Source: Xenoacremonium recifei
Taxonomy: Eukaryota; Ascomycota; Sordariomycetes; Hypocreales; Nectriaceae
Length of the DNA stretch: 64,000 nucleotides
NCBI GenBank assembly: GCA_012184525.1
Contig: WOFQ01000024.1
Location: forward strand, 434,001 to 498,000
Direction: 5' to 3'
The translations under genes were made by a program, and so were the position numbers. The notes beneath the pieces were generated by a model. The model was not told where the DNA came from and did not search any database. It worked only from the letters and a program-made list of their open reading frames with translations. Each line of letters starts with the position of its first letter. The stretch's first letter is position 1. Below, piece by piece: positions 54,163-64,000 of the stretch.

Positions 54163-56620
54163 ATGGGACGCAAGCCAGCTCCGCAGCCCCTGGCCTTGTC
54201 GGATTCATCCGCCTCTCTGGCCCGGGGCAACCCTCCGATGCCTGTGACGAGCTCCCAAGGCGTCTCGCCCGCCGACTCCAAGTCCCCTAAATCTCCACGC
54301 TCGTCACCATTCCATAGCCGATTCTCGCCTTTGAAGAAGCAGCAGCTGGCCCAACAGAAGGAGCAGCGAGAACAAAGACTCCAGCAGTCGCAGCAACAGT
54401 CGCAGCCGCAGCCGCAGCAGCTCCAGGCATCGCAGCTCCAGCAGCAGCAACCGCAAGGCCCAACCCAGCAGGGCCAGCAACCGCAACAAGCTGCCGTTCA
54501 GCACCAGACCTCAGGACAATCCCAAAAGAAGCTGCAACCCAGGGACGAGCCCAGCAACCAGCATCAAGCTGGCAGTGAGGTGGCAGACGAGACTATTGCA
54601 CACCCTCCTACTTCGCCCTCGGCCGTCGAACAGCCCGGTGCCCCGTCCTCCAACAAAGCGCCGCAGCCCTTGAGCACCCCGAACCAGGCCACGGCCCCGT
54701 CCCAAAGCCAGGTCTCGAACGAGTCCAAGAAATCAACAAAGAACGGCTTCTTTCACTTCAATAAGGCTTCCAAGTCCTCCAATCAGTATCAGCCGCAGGT
54801 GCACCAATACAATCACGGTCACCACCAGAACAATCAAAACTACACCGAATCGCGCAGTCAAATGATGTCGAGAGGGGGTGACGGGACAAATAGATCTAAA
54901 TACGGAGGTTCGTATAAGTTTAGGGCCCAATCGTTCGGGAACGTGAGGTGAAGCGAGTTTCGCCAGCCCCGATCTTTCAGCGATAGAGTTCCCTCTTCCG
55001 AAACGCTTATTGCAAGCCACTGACACCCTCTCTCTTCCAACAGTAGACCCCTCACAGTCCGACCATTCGCTCCAGAAACCCATCCCGACCGACCCCTCGC
55101 GCAGCGACCTGTCCGTTTCCTCAGCTGGCGAGAACGACAACGCCTCTCCGCAGACTAATAGGAAGGGCAAGCCGAAGCCTTTTGGTCTTTTGAGCCGCTC
55201 CAAGTCCATTCGCGAAGGTGACAACGCGAGCCCGATATCTAGCCCCAAGGACATCCCGCTGCCTCCCCAGCCAACGGGCCACGAGCCTGAACTATATCTC
55301 AACTCGATGCCCCTCAAGACGGCGCCCGTGAACCCCGACCGATCTTTCAGAGACATGATGTCTTCGGCAGTTCGCAATCGGTCCGAGGACCGTGCTCCCA
55401 TCCGTGATGTCTCGGCCACGAGAGAAGGCCATCGGGAGCGAGAGTCCAGGACGCAGCCGTCGTCGCTGAGGGAGAACGGTGGCTCTTCGTTCCTGAGCGG
55501 ACTTAGGAGTTCCTCTACGAGAGCAGCCGACATGTTCAGCAAGGGCTTCTTCGGCAAGAGCTCGCGAAGTGGTAGCACCACCGAGCGGGAACCGGTCATC
55601 GATGACGAGCATTACCAGCTCAAGGTCATCAATCTGCCCCTGATCGAGCAGACTCGATTGACCCGAATCTCGAAGCGATTGGAAGATTCGAGGGACAAGA
55701 CGGAGTTCTGGATGCCTGCCTTCCCTTGGCGAGCCATCGACTATCTAAACTATAAGGGATGTGAAGTCGAAGGCCTCTACCGAGTTCCTGGAAGCGGACC
55801 GCAGATCAAGAAGTGGCAGCGGAAGTTCGATGAACGTAAGTCTTGGAAAGGATTGCAACTGTGTGATTCACCCCAGCTAAAATATCATCTAGAATACGAC
55901 GTCAATCTCTTTGAGGCAGACGACTTGTATGATATCAACATCATAGGCTCTATGCTCAAGGCCTGGCTTCGAGAGTTGCCGGATGAGTTGTTCCCTAAGG
56001 CTGCGCAGGAAAGGGTTGCTCGAGAGTGTGCCGGCGCCGAAAAGGTGCCCGATCTGCTGATTGAGGAGCTCTCAAACCTCTCGCCGTTCAACTACTACCT
56101 CCTATTTGCCATCACTTGCCACCTGAGTCTTCTTCTTGCTCATTCGGACAAGAACAAGATGGACTTCAGGAACTTGTGCATCTGTTTCCAGCCATGCATG
56201 AAAATCGACGCCTTTTGCTTCAGGTTCCTGGTCTGCGACTGGCGAGACTGCTGGAAGGGCTGCAAGAACGAGAGCAAGTACATCGAGGAGGAGTATTCTC
56301 TGTTCGACCAGCCCCCTCCCCGCGGCTTGGCCGAACCGCAGAAGCCCAGTCGCCAAGAATCAGACGGCGAGCGCCAGCAACTGTCTTCCTCTGATAGCAG
56401 CAAGCCGTCTGGCACTCCTCCTATGGACCAGAAGGCCAGACCTAAACGGAAGCCCCTCCAGCTGTCTGAGTCTAATGGCAGCGTCGGATCAAACAACTCA
56501 TCTATCTCGACGACTCTGACTATCAATAGCGATCGGGATCGGGATCGTGAGATCAACCGGACGACTGGCGATCTCCGACCCCTGTCGCCGATCAAGCCCT
56601 TGTCACCCCTGGGATTTTGA
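54163..56620 (+). CDS. Rho GTPase-activating protein
   Basis: About 770-800 aa. Exon 1 begins at 54163 (MGRKPAPQPLALSDSSASLARG) and exon 2 runs to 56620. The intron between them lies in about 54890-55060, but its exact ends are uncertain: donors near 54884, 54912 or 54944 with acceptors near 55043 or 55058. A second intron, 55836..55892 (57 nt, GTAAGT...TCTAG), is stop-free and in frame; removing it gives KFDEQYDVNLFEADDLYDIN, which matches the RhoGAP fold better. Residues 55-120 are Gln-rich. RhoGAP domain: EGLYRVPGSG with the arginine finger, KAWLRELPDELFP and LSNLSPFNYYLL. It stimulates GTP hydrolysis by Rho/Cdc42-type GTPases in polarity. The target is unknown. Confidence 0.85.
54340..54535 (+). 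repeat. CAG/CAA-rich tract coding polyglutamine-like segment
   Basis: A mixed CAG/CAA, CCG and TCG stretch within the RhoGAP N-terminus, encoding Gln with interspersed Pro, Ser and Ala. The mixed codons suggest stable low complexity rather than a simple expanding repeat. Confidence 0.85.
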
Positions 56621-57441
56621 ACCATAAAAACCGGCATTGACTTTATATACCCACCCATACTTCCGCGCATACATACGCCTGCGGACTTTGTGTGTACATG
56701 ATTTCAGCATTAGCCAGCTTACGATGTCACGCCGTTTACGATTATTTTCTTCTTTGAGGTTCTCTTCAAGCATCGCCATGTCCACGGGGGAGAAGTGGAA
56801 GGCTGGATACCAGACGAGTGGAAGCAATTGCGAGCAGGTATTTGGCCATTTTTGGAGCGAATGCGGTCTTTTCTCTGTTTTCTGCTTGGTATACCCCCTC
56901 GTCGTATTTCAAAAACTCGGAGGTTGTCTCAGGGTGTCTGCGATTTCGTTCCCGTTTATCCTGCATAGAGCCCTTTGAGGGGCTGTCAGCATGCTCGTCT
57001 TTTGTTTTTGCAAGCTATGGTGTGCCGGAAGCGAGAGAGAAAGGAGGAGAGGCCATATATCTATGATAGAGGGACTGGGAGAGGAGAAGTGGTGGTTGAT
57101 GAAAGAGCTTCGGCAGCAGCAAGGAGGTTTGCTTCTCTGGCAGAATTGGAGGCAAGAAGGAGTGATTGAACATGTCAGTATCTGACAAAGATGTGTCTGC
57201 ATAAGAGGCCTAATGAGTAGTTCGAATCAGGACTGGAGAGATTATGAGAGACGGGAGGTTTGCAAATGAAAAGGGCGCTTTGGAAGCTTGTCTGTTTGAC
57301 CCCTGAAATCAACATCGCCAACTTGTGCGCAGTGTCTGAAGTGTTTGAACTGTGGTCTGTTCGTGCCGGCTAATCGCTACAAATTATATCTATCATATTG
57401 CCCTGTGCTTTTCATAAACCCATTACATTTCCAGCATATCT
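56621..57441. other. Intergenic between convergent RhoGAP and catalase
   Basis: About 820 bases of 3' flank, T-rich in part, no supported gene. Confidence 0.5.
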
Positions 57442-59036
57442 CTACGAAGAAGCAGCCGCCTCCGTCTTCTCCTTAATCGTAGCACCCAGCTTCGCATCCA
57501 CCCTTGAGAACATGGCATACGTCCGCTCCCGCGTGTCCTTCTTCGCACCGCTGAGATGACCAGACACATTCCCAACAAAGTTATCCTGCTGCCCAGGTGT
57601 ACGGCCCAGCACATCCCACAGCCCCTTAGCCTGCACGAAGTCCTCATCGGTGACCTCGCCGAACAGCGCATGCGTGGCTCGACCAGCCCAGACCTCGTGA
57701 GTGTTTGCCGGCACCGCGTGCGCAGCGTAGGTCAGGGGGCGGTACGAGGACGGGTAGTTGGGATTCGCGCCGCCGTTGCCGTTGACGGCCATGGCCCCGT
57801 CCCGCTGGAACGGGTTGAAGGCGTGCAGCGGTGTGTTCACGGGGATCTGCTGGTAGTTGACGCCCAGGCGGTGGCGGTGCGTGTCGGGGTAGGAGAAGAG
57901 GCGGGCTTGGAGGACGGGGTCGACGGAGGGCTCGATGCCGGGAACGAGATGCGACGGCGAGAAGGCAGCCTGCTCCATCTCGGCGAAGTAGTTGTCGACG
58001 TTGCGGTTGAGTGTCATCTTGCCAAATGGCCGCAGGGGCACCTCCTTCTGCGGCCACACCTTGGTCAAGTCGAAGATGTTCCAGCGGAATTTCTCAGCCT
58101 GCTCAGGGGTGAGCACCTGGACATACACGGTCCAGCTGGGATGCTCGCCGCGCTCAATAGCCTCGAACAGGTCCTGCGTGGCCCAATCGGGGTTCTCCGA
58201 CGCCATCTTGCCGGCCTCGGCGTCGGTGAAGGTCTTGCTGCCCTGGTCGGTCTTGAAGTGCACCTGCGTATACACGAACGATCCGTCAGGCTTGGTCCAC
58301 TTGTGGGTGTGGCCAGAGTAGCCGTTCATGTGGCGGTAGGAGTACGGCGTGCCTCGGTCGGAGAAGAGGTGCATGACCTGGTGGATGGCCTCCTGGTGCG
58401 TGGAGAGGTAGTCCCAGAACATGGTGGCGTCCTTGAGGTTGGTTTGTGGGTTGCGCTTTTGCGTGTGGATGAAGAGCGGAAACTTGACGGGGTCGCGGAG
58501 GAAGAAGACGGGCGTGTTGTTGTAGACGAAGTCGAGGTTTCCTGGGAGTGTCAGATGCAGTTATCACGGCGATTCAGGGGTCATACCCTCTTCGGTGTAG
58601 AACTTGATGGCGAAGCCTCGAGGGTCTCGTGCAGTGTCTGGAGAGCCCTTCTCGCCACCAACCGTGGAGAAACGGGCCACACACTTGGTCTTCTTGCCCA
58701 CGGCGTTGAGCCAGTCCATCGAGGTGAGGTCGCTGACATCGTGCGTGACCTCGAACTCGCCGTATGCGCCAGCACCCTTGGCATGGACGACACGCTCGGG
58801 GATTCGCTCGCCTATATTTACAATTAGTGAGTGAGCGATTCTCATGAGATGAAGGGACTCATACGGTCAAAGTGAGCCAGCTGGTCGATTAGGTGAAAGT
58901 CCTGGAGCAGCAGAGGGCCCATCTGCCCGGTTCGCTGCCAGCCCTCGGGGTTGTTGATGGGGGCGCCATTGGAGGTCGTGTAGATGGGCGCCTCATTGTA
59001 GCGGTACGAGGGGAAAGCCTTGTCGTCAGCGACCAT
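57442..59036 (-). CDS. Small-subunit haem catalase
   Basis: Predicted complement(join(57442..58541,58587..58811,58865..59036)), 498 aa, two introns (45 and 53 nt). It converts hydrogen peroxide to water and oxygen. The catalytic His is in ERIPERVVHAKGAGAYG (H67), with Asn in NNTPVFF (N140). The proximal haem ligand Tyr is about residue 350 in ARLFSYPDTHRHRLGVNYQQIP. Length (about 500) and lack of the C-terminal flavodoxin-like domain place it with small-subunit enzymes. No signal peptide. The C-terminus AAASS is not a canonical peroxisomal PTS1 (SKL-type), so cytosol is most likely, although internal signals exist in some catalases. Confidence 0.95.
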
Positions 59037-60662
59037 GTTGACGGCTTTGTGTGTTTTGTGACTGTGAGGTAGAGGTTGAGGGTAAGTCCCAGCTGGTGTA
59101 AGTGACGTCTGACGCCAGACAAATGAGGAGTGCTTGAGATTGAGGTAAAGCACTTAGGTATCGTATGACAGGACTCCCCAATCTCTCAATTGACTTCACA
59201 GAAAACAATAAAGGAGCCTGAACAATGGTCCAAGTGGACAGTAGCCGGGGCTCTCGCAGTATCTATACCTCGCATTAGCTGGTAGCTCTCCGTATCTGCA
59301 TCCGCCCCGTACAGTGCAAACGGAAACGGACGTCACAGCAGCAGCTCCCGAATCCGAATCGGCGTTCCTGACGGCGGTGGAGTGCGAGGCCAATCACGGC
59401 GCGGCTATTAGGCAGACCAGAGCTTCCAGGCCCAGCTATTTCCGAACTCATGATCTTTGCCTTGCGGAATTCCAAATATCTGACAAGTGGAGGGGAGAGG
59501 TGGATTCTGGCTTCATGGCTGGGCCAAAGCGGCAGTACCAAGCGAGAGAGGGCCTGGCACAGTGCTCGCCGAGTCTAGCCAACAATGGGTGCAGAACTTC
59601 ACGTCGTGCTTCTCTTCTAGTACAGATCTATATCAAAAGCTGCCCGTTGTGCATGCTTCTTAGTGCACCTAATTGATGTTGTGCCAGGCTTAGACGAGCT
59701 TCTACAGAGCTCCCAATCCTCTACCAATGTGCCCAAACTTCCAACTACTCTGACGTCGTCCCGTTCTCATCGCGGAAACTAACCAAATAGTTTTGACCAC
59801 GGTTCTTAGCTTAGCGTCCCGTCATTGCTTCTCCGGCGTCATCGCACAGTGTCCCAGTAGTGACATCTACTGTCATCGTGAGAACGCCGATGTTGGTAAG
59901 CTGCTCCAGGGAACGACATCAGTCATCGACGTCACCGCTCGTACCATGGTTTGGTCTCTATTCAAAGCTGAACCCTTCGGACCGACCAGAATTAATAAGA
60001 CAATGTCACCCAAACACCTAAACATCTTTTACATGTCAGGTATTTGAATTCTTCCAAATTCCAAATTCTCTTGCTCCAAATACACTTGTTTCTCTCAAAA
60101 GTACAGTGCTCGCGTTTTTGCCGCATCCGGAAATTCGGAACGGATTACCTAATTCACCTACAATTCCAACCTCTAACTCAACCTCAAGCAAGGCACCGCG
60201 AAGACAACTATTCCAAGCGTGTTAAAGGTGGTTGGTGGTTTTTCAACTTACCACTAGGACTGCTTGTGTGAAATATAACGAACTCTCAATGCTGTCATCA
60301 CGTGTTCTCACTACCAGGGACAGCAGGAAGCAGTAACTTCAAATATATCTTATCAAGAATCATACCCAGGGACCATCCCCCGGTATAGCATTATTATAAA
60401 TCTTACTATCATAGTCACCGCCGCTGCACCAGCGCCTCCGGTCCTTTGCTTGCAGAGCCAGAGCCCAAGCCCAAGCCCAAACGCGGTCACCCTCCCCGGC
60501 GCCGTGTCTTATCAACTTCCCAACTCCCCGTCCCAGGACGCCGAGATCTGCTGTGTCTTTCATATACGCTGCCACCCAGGTGCGACGGAACCGTAAGGCG
60601 GTAGTGTCATTCATTCGTCTGTTGTACAAGTGCAGTTCGAGGTAAAGAGGAAATGTTGCCGC
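59037..60662. other. Intergenic, about 1.6 kb, no gene seen
   Basis: Catalase upstream DNA and ARL1 3' flank. Open frames at 59314-59676 and 59793-60271 lack recognisable content and codon bias. Confidence 0.5.
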
Positions 60663-61443
60663 TTAGAGCTCCGTTTTGACGGTTTGCTAGGGACAGTCAG
60701 TTAGTCAGGCATCCTCAACGCAACATTCGTGTCGTCACTCACCACGAGCCAGTCCATGCCCTCATTCACACCGCTGCCATCGACTGCAGAACAGGCCACA
60801 ATACTCCAGTTCCGGTCGCGCAACTCGCCTAGGCGCAGTGCCTCTGAGATCTCGCCCGCGCCCTTGGCTTTGGGCTGATCCTGCTTGTTGGCAAAGACCA
60901 GCAGTGCCGCATCCTTCAGCTCCTCCTCGTTGAGCATAGCCGCCAGCTCGTCCGATGCTGTCTGTAACCGCTCGATATCTGTTGAGTCGACGACGAAGAT
61001 AACGGCCGCTGTGTTGGCGTAGTAGCACCGCCAGTAGGGTCGGATGCTGGTTTGGCCTCCCAGATCCTGGAGAGATGCGGCGTTAGCACTGACGGTTCCG
61101 ATCCGTGACGGGACTGTACTCTGCGCGTACCCAAACATTGAAATTAAGATTCTGATAGGTGACGGATTCGACGTTGAATCCTATTGTTGGTATCGTCGTA
61201 ACGACCTCGCCAACCTGTTCCCTCGCGTCAGCGTGTTCGTCATCCCCATGACCAGCAATAGCCTCGAACCTTTAGTCTGTAGAGAAGAGTCGTCTTTCCG
61301 GCATTGTCCTGCATCCCAACCATCATTAGTGTCTCGTGTCCGATCAAGCCGGCAAGACGTCATCGTACCAGGCCCAGGATCAAGATCCGAATCTCCTTCT
61401 TCGCCCATAGCAGGCCGGACAGCCATGAAATCTGCGCGCCCAT
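60663..61443 (-). CDS. ARL1: ADP-ribosylation-factor-like GTPase Arl1
   Basis: Predicted complement(join(60663..60686,60743..61066,61131..61214,61270..61308,61369..61443)), 181 aa in five exons; the last coding exon is 24 nt. Gly2 (MGAQIS) is the N-myristoylation site. The P-loop GLDNAGKTT is interrupted by intron 1 after GL. Switch I/interswitch reads IPTIGFNVESVTYQNLNFNVW. Switch II reads DLGGQTSIRPYWRCYY, and its exact SIRPYWRCYY is diagnostic of Arl1 over Arf1. NKQD and SAVDG finish the nucleotide pocket. Arl1 recruits GRIP golgins to the trans-Golgi. All GTPase motifs are intact. Divergent from RPL39. Confidence 0.95.
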
Positions 61444-62484
61444 GGTTTCCGAGATCCTTGGACTCTCTCCCTCCTCTCCTGTAGCGTGTTCGGGATGGTA
61501 TTAATAGGCGTGTTGTTAACGCAGCGTAACGTGTATGATGCTCTGATGGGCACGTTGGTTCGCGCTCTGCGCTTCGCCGGGTCGTCGCTGGAGGTTCCGC
61601 TTCAACGAGAAAAGGAAAGCCGGTCGTAAAAATATCGTAATAGTGTGCGCAAGGTCGCTGACTTATCGTCGCAAGTCTCGTGGCAAAGCTAGATGGCGGT
61701 TGAGTGCTGGATATTCTCCCCCTTTCTGGGAACTCCGTTGTATTTGAAAGGACTCGAGCGGGCCCTGGAGGGACATGTTGCTCTTTGGGGCCTCCCGCTG
61801 GGTCTAGCCATGACAGAAAAAGCCGGGCAATTAAATGGGAGCTTAGGCAATCATGCACCTTTTGGCCCTTCAACACATCAGAAGATTTTACGTGCAATAT
61901 TGAGTTTGAAAACGGAAAATACTCTAAGGAATCTTCTTTGTTGGTTCACATCTCGATGTCCCTCTATCTAGCTATCAATACGAGGGCTTCCCATCGTCAA
62001 GAGGCATCGCGTCTTGAAGTGGATATGTCCGCATTTCTAATCTACCAGGTTGCGCAATTTGAGACGCATAACAAACAGAAAATAAGTTTTGAAACATGAT
62101 TTCAATGATGGCTTCAATATAGATTTTTTTTAAACTACGATAACAACGATATTGGCCTTTGGTAACCTTCATCTCGGAAGCCAATGACACATGACTTGCA
62201 CGATTCATGGCTCTCATCATGACGCTTTATTTTGTCGCCTGTCCCAAGCTTGCAAGCTGGGCGCGTGATGACCAACCTCAACGGGAGGACCCATTTTGGC
62301 CTGACTTTCGAGGCAACAACCCATACGCGCCACAATCGGCAAGCCACACCCACAAATCGAGCGCCCCTCTTCTCGCTAGGGCTTTCACGCCCTCTCCCGC
62401 CCTGCGGGCCAAAAATCCTTGACGTCTCAACTCCTCGAAAATCATCACCACCACTTCGACGACTCGACACGCAACGCCATCAAG
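61444..62484. promoter_or_regulatory. Divergent upstream region ARL1 / RPL39
   Basis: About 1 kb between head-to-head genes. A/T-rich around 61880-62160, then CT-rich before the ribosomal protein start. No extra gene supported. Confidence 0.45.
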
Positions 62485-62846
62485 ATGCCGGTACGCCCAC
62501 CCGCCCCCTGCAATTCGCACGTCGAACACCACGTATCGATGCGCAAATGCGTCGGAACCCACGCGACTCGAATTCAAGAAGCAGAATGCTGACGACGTGA
62601 TGTAGAGCCACAAGTCTTTCCGAACCAAGCAGAAGCTGGCCAAGGCCCAGAAGCAGAACCGCCCTGTCCCCCAGTGGATTCGTCTCCGAACTGGCAACAC
62701 CATCCGGTGCGTCTCTCCCTCGATCGAGCAGCGAATACTCCCCCTCGAAGCCCGAATAACCACATCTCTCAAGACCCGAATACTGACAATACCACAGCTA
62801 CAACGCCAAGCGGAGGCACTGGAGAAAGACCCGCCTCGGAATCTAA
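62485..62846 (+). CDS. RPL39: Ribosomal protein eL39
   Basis: Predicted join(62485..62490,62606..62706,62798..62846), 51 aa, exactly the family length. Exon 1 encodes only Met-Pro. Exon 2 reads SHKSFRTKQKLAKAQKQNRPVPQW, then IRLRTGNTI. Exon 3 completes RYNAKRRHWRKTRLGI. eL39 lines the polypeptide exit tunnel of the 60S subunit. The introns, 115 and 91 nt, are long for this window, as is common in fungal ribosomal protein genes. No continuous frame shows this gene without splicing. Confidence 0.97.
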
Positions 62847-64000
62847 GCATCCCACCCGAAAAGCAAAAAGAACGGACTGTTTTCGCGAGGCCTCTGCACC
62901 GGAACATCCCTCCCGACTTTTCTCTTTGGCAATGGTTCTCACGGTGTGAAAGGAATGGAGGAGAGGGAGGAGGACTGTCACGGCGTGTGCGGGGGACGGT
63001 GATCAGCGCGCGGTGGGAAGGGCATGGGTTGCCCGGTTTCTAGATTCTTGCTATTACTGCATGTCAAACGGTCGGTCATAGGGAACGGAATGCAAAGACT
63101 TTGATGCCTTCATGACTGCTGCTCGTGTGCTGTGGATGTGGGCTTGATCTCGATTGACAATGGAGGCTGTGACTTGGGTCTGATAACCTTTGCCATCGCT
63201 CAGCTTGGAATATCTGGATGCGGTTTTATGAACGAGGGTGTCTCGTGCCCCTTCATGAGGCTGCCTGCGAAACCGCACCTCCAGAACAGCGATGATATGA
63301 ATGCGGCGACGGACATCAGGGTACTAACAACAGAGCAGATCGACCTCTGAAACCAACAATGGCCTTCGTAAATGTCATGAGACGCTCATGTTGACAGGCA
63401 AGGCCCTCTGGCTTCGACGGGCATCCTTATGGCTCCTGGATGCAGTATACCTCAGGAATAGTAACAAATCGACGAGGAAATCAATAGCCTCTTTTCGCTT
63501 TTAAGATTCCTTCGCCGTTGTACTATATGGCTATCGTACCAATGTTGTAATTTTAGAGGGTGCCTGCTCATGCTGAAGATAGGGACGAACATGCTTTAGC
63601 AGCTCTCCAACAACTGAGACCGGGTCAAGGGCTTCTTGCAAGTTGATAGTTTTGTGGTTGACGAAGCGACTTTTCTCATGCCGCACGAAGTAAGGATACT
63701 AGGGCGATATCGGTCACTTGTGGATAAATTTGGATAAAGATACTATTTTTGGGAGGGGTTTTTTGTTTATTTCTATTTCTCTTTTCTGGAAACAAAAGCA
63801 TCATGCATAAATCACGGTACTCATAATCCTATGATATGCAGCCGTCTCAAGCTGAAGCCACAACTACAACATCCGTTGCAAGATCAAGGGCACTGAAAGC
63901 TTGTTGGGCCGTATCTAGCTAGGAGAGCCGATAATGTCACAATTCGCAAACTGAGAGGCACGATGACCATTGTAATTGCGCTATCATCCCATATTATCCC
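62847..64000. other. Right-edge region without a supported gene
   Basis: 3' flank of RPL39 and AT-rich DNA. Frames at 63054-63350 on both strands are short and unremarkable. Confidence 0.5.

Noticed and set aside
57211..57236. GTTCGAATC-like B-box resembling a tRNA T arm
   Set aside because: No acceptor, D or anticodon stems around it; chance match.
57556..58827. 423-codon + strand frame opposite catalase
   Set aside because: Antisense shadow of a strongly supported catalase and runs through its introns.
61181..61897. 238-codon minus-strand frame
   Set aside because: It crosses Arl1 exons 1-3 and their introns in mixed phase; the spliced Arl1 explains the region.
1..64000. CRISPR array, transposon, long terminal repeats or biosynthetic gene cluster
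   Set aside because: No regularly spaced direct repeats, no transposase, reverse transcriptase or integrase motifs, and no PKS, NRPS or terpene enzymes were seen.

Overview
The window is nuclear DNA of a filamentous ascomycete. Protein-level similarity points to Sordariomycetes, perhaps Hypocreales, but I could not test this. The evidence is gene density of about one per 2 kb, short GT-AG introns (mostly 45-115 nt) with CTNAC-like branch sites, no operons, and eukaryotic housekeeping genes: NEDD8, TRAPP, the Pol II subunit Rpb4, proteasome Rpn10, Mps1, Mus81 and Arl1. I support 31 protein genes, one partial gene tail and one tRNA. Exon joins were worked out by eye from splice sites and family alignment, so individual junctions are predictions.

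Layout. 0-10 kb: a gene tail, a GPI-anchored Ser/Thr-rich wall protein convergent with a secreted GH18 chitinase, a gene-poor stretch holding tRNA-Glu(UUC), a CorA-like transporter whose N-terminus looks frameshifted, and a repeat-rich hypothetical protein. 10-24 kb: a HAD phosphatase, TFIIF-beta, elongin A, NEDD8 (four small exons), prohibitin-2, a protein-kinase C-lobe fragment and a large methyltransferase. 24-36 kb: Tma22/DENR, borealin/Nbl1, Rpn10, Trs23, Rpb4, a single-pass membrane protein, Puf6 and the RWD protein Gir2. 36-51 kb: the Rpl4 chaperone Acl4, riboflavin synthase, Mus81, phosphoacetylglucosamine mutase, PRMT1, Nsa2, mitochondrial bL21m and Mps1. 51-64 kb: an alpha/beta hydrolase, a RhoGAP, a small-subunit catalase, Arl1 and ribosomal protein eL39.

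Most genes alternate in strand, giving many divergent pairs that probably share promoters: TFG2/ELA1, NBL1/RPN10, TRS23/RPB4, PUF6/GIR2, ACL4/RIB5, MUS81/AGM1, NSA2/bL21m and ARL1/RPL39. Two functional themes recur by location only: Pol II transcription (TFIIF-beta, elongin A, Rpb4) and ribosome production or translation (Tma22, Puf6, Gir2, Acl4, Nsa2, bL21m, eL39).

I see no convincing new system: no biosynthetic cluster, transposon, CRISPR array or viral insert. The most notable features are in gene structure. Start codons are split or isolated by introns (TRS23, NSA2, RPL39). There are micro-exons of 14 and 20 nt (PRMT1, TMA22). A stop-free 57-nt intron sits inside the RhoGAP domain. Others are a predicted mature N-terminus of five histidines, a 7-residue tandem repeat protein, and the apparent frameshift in the CorA-like gene.
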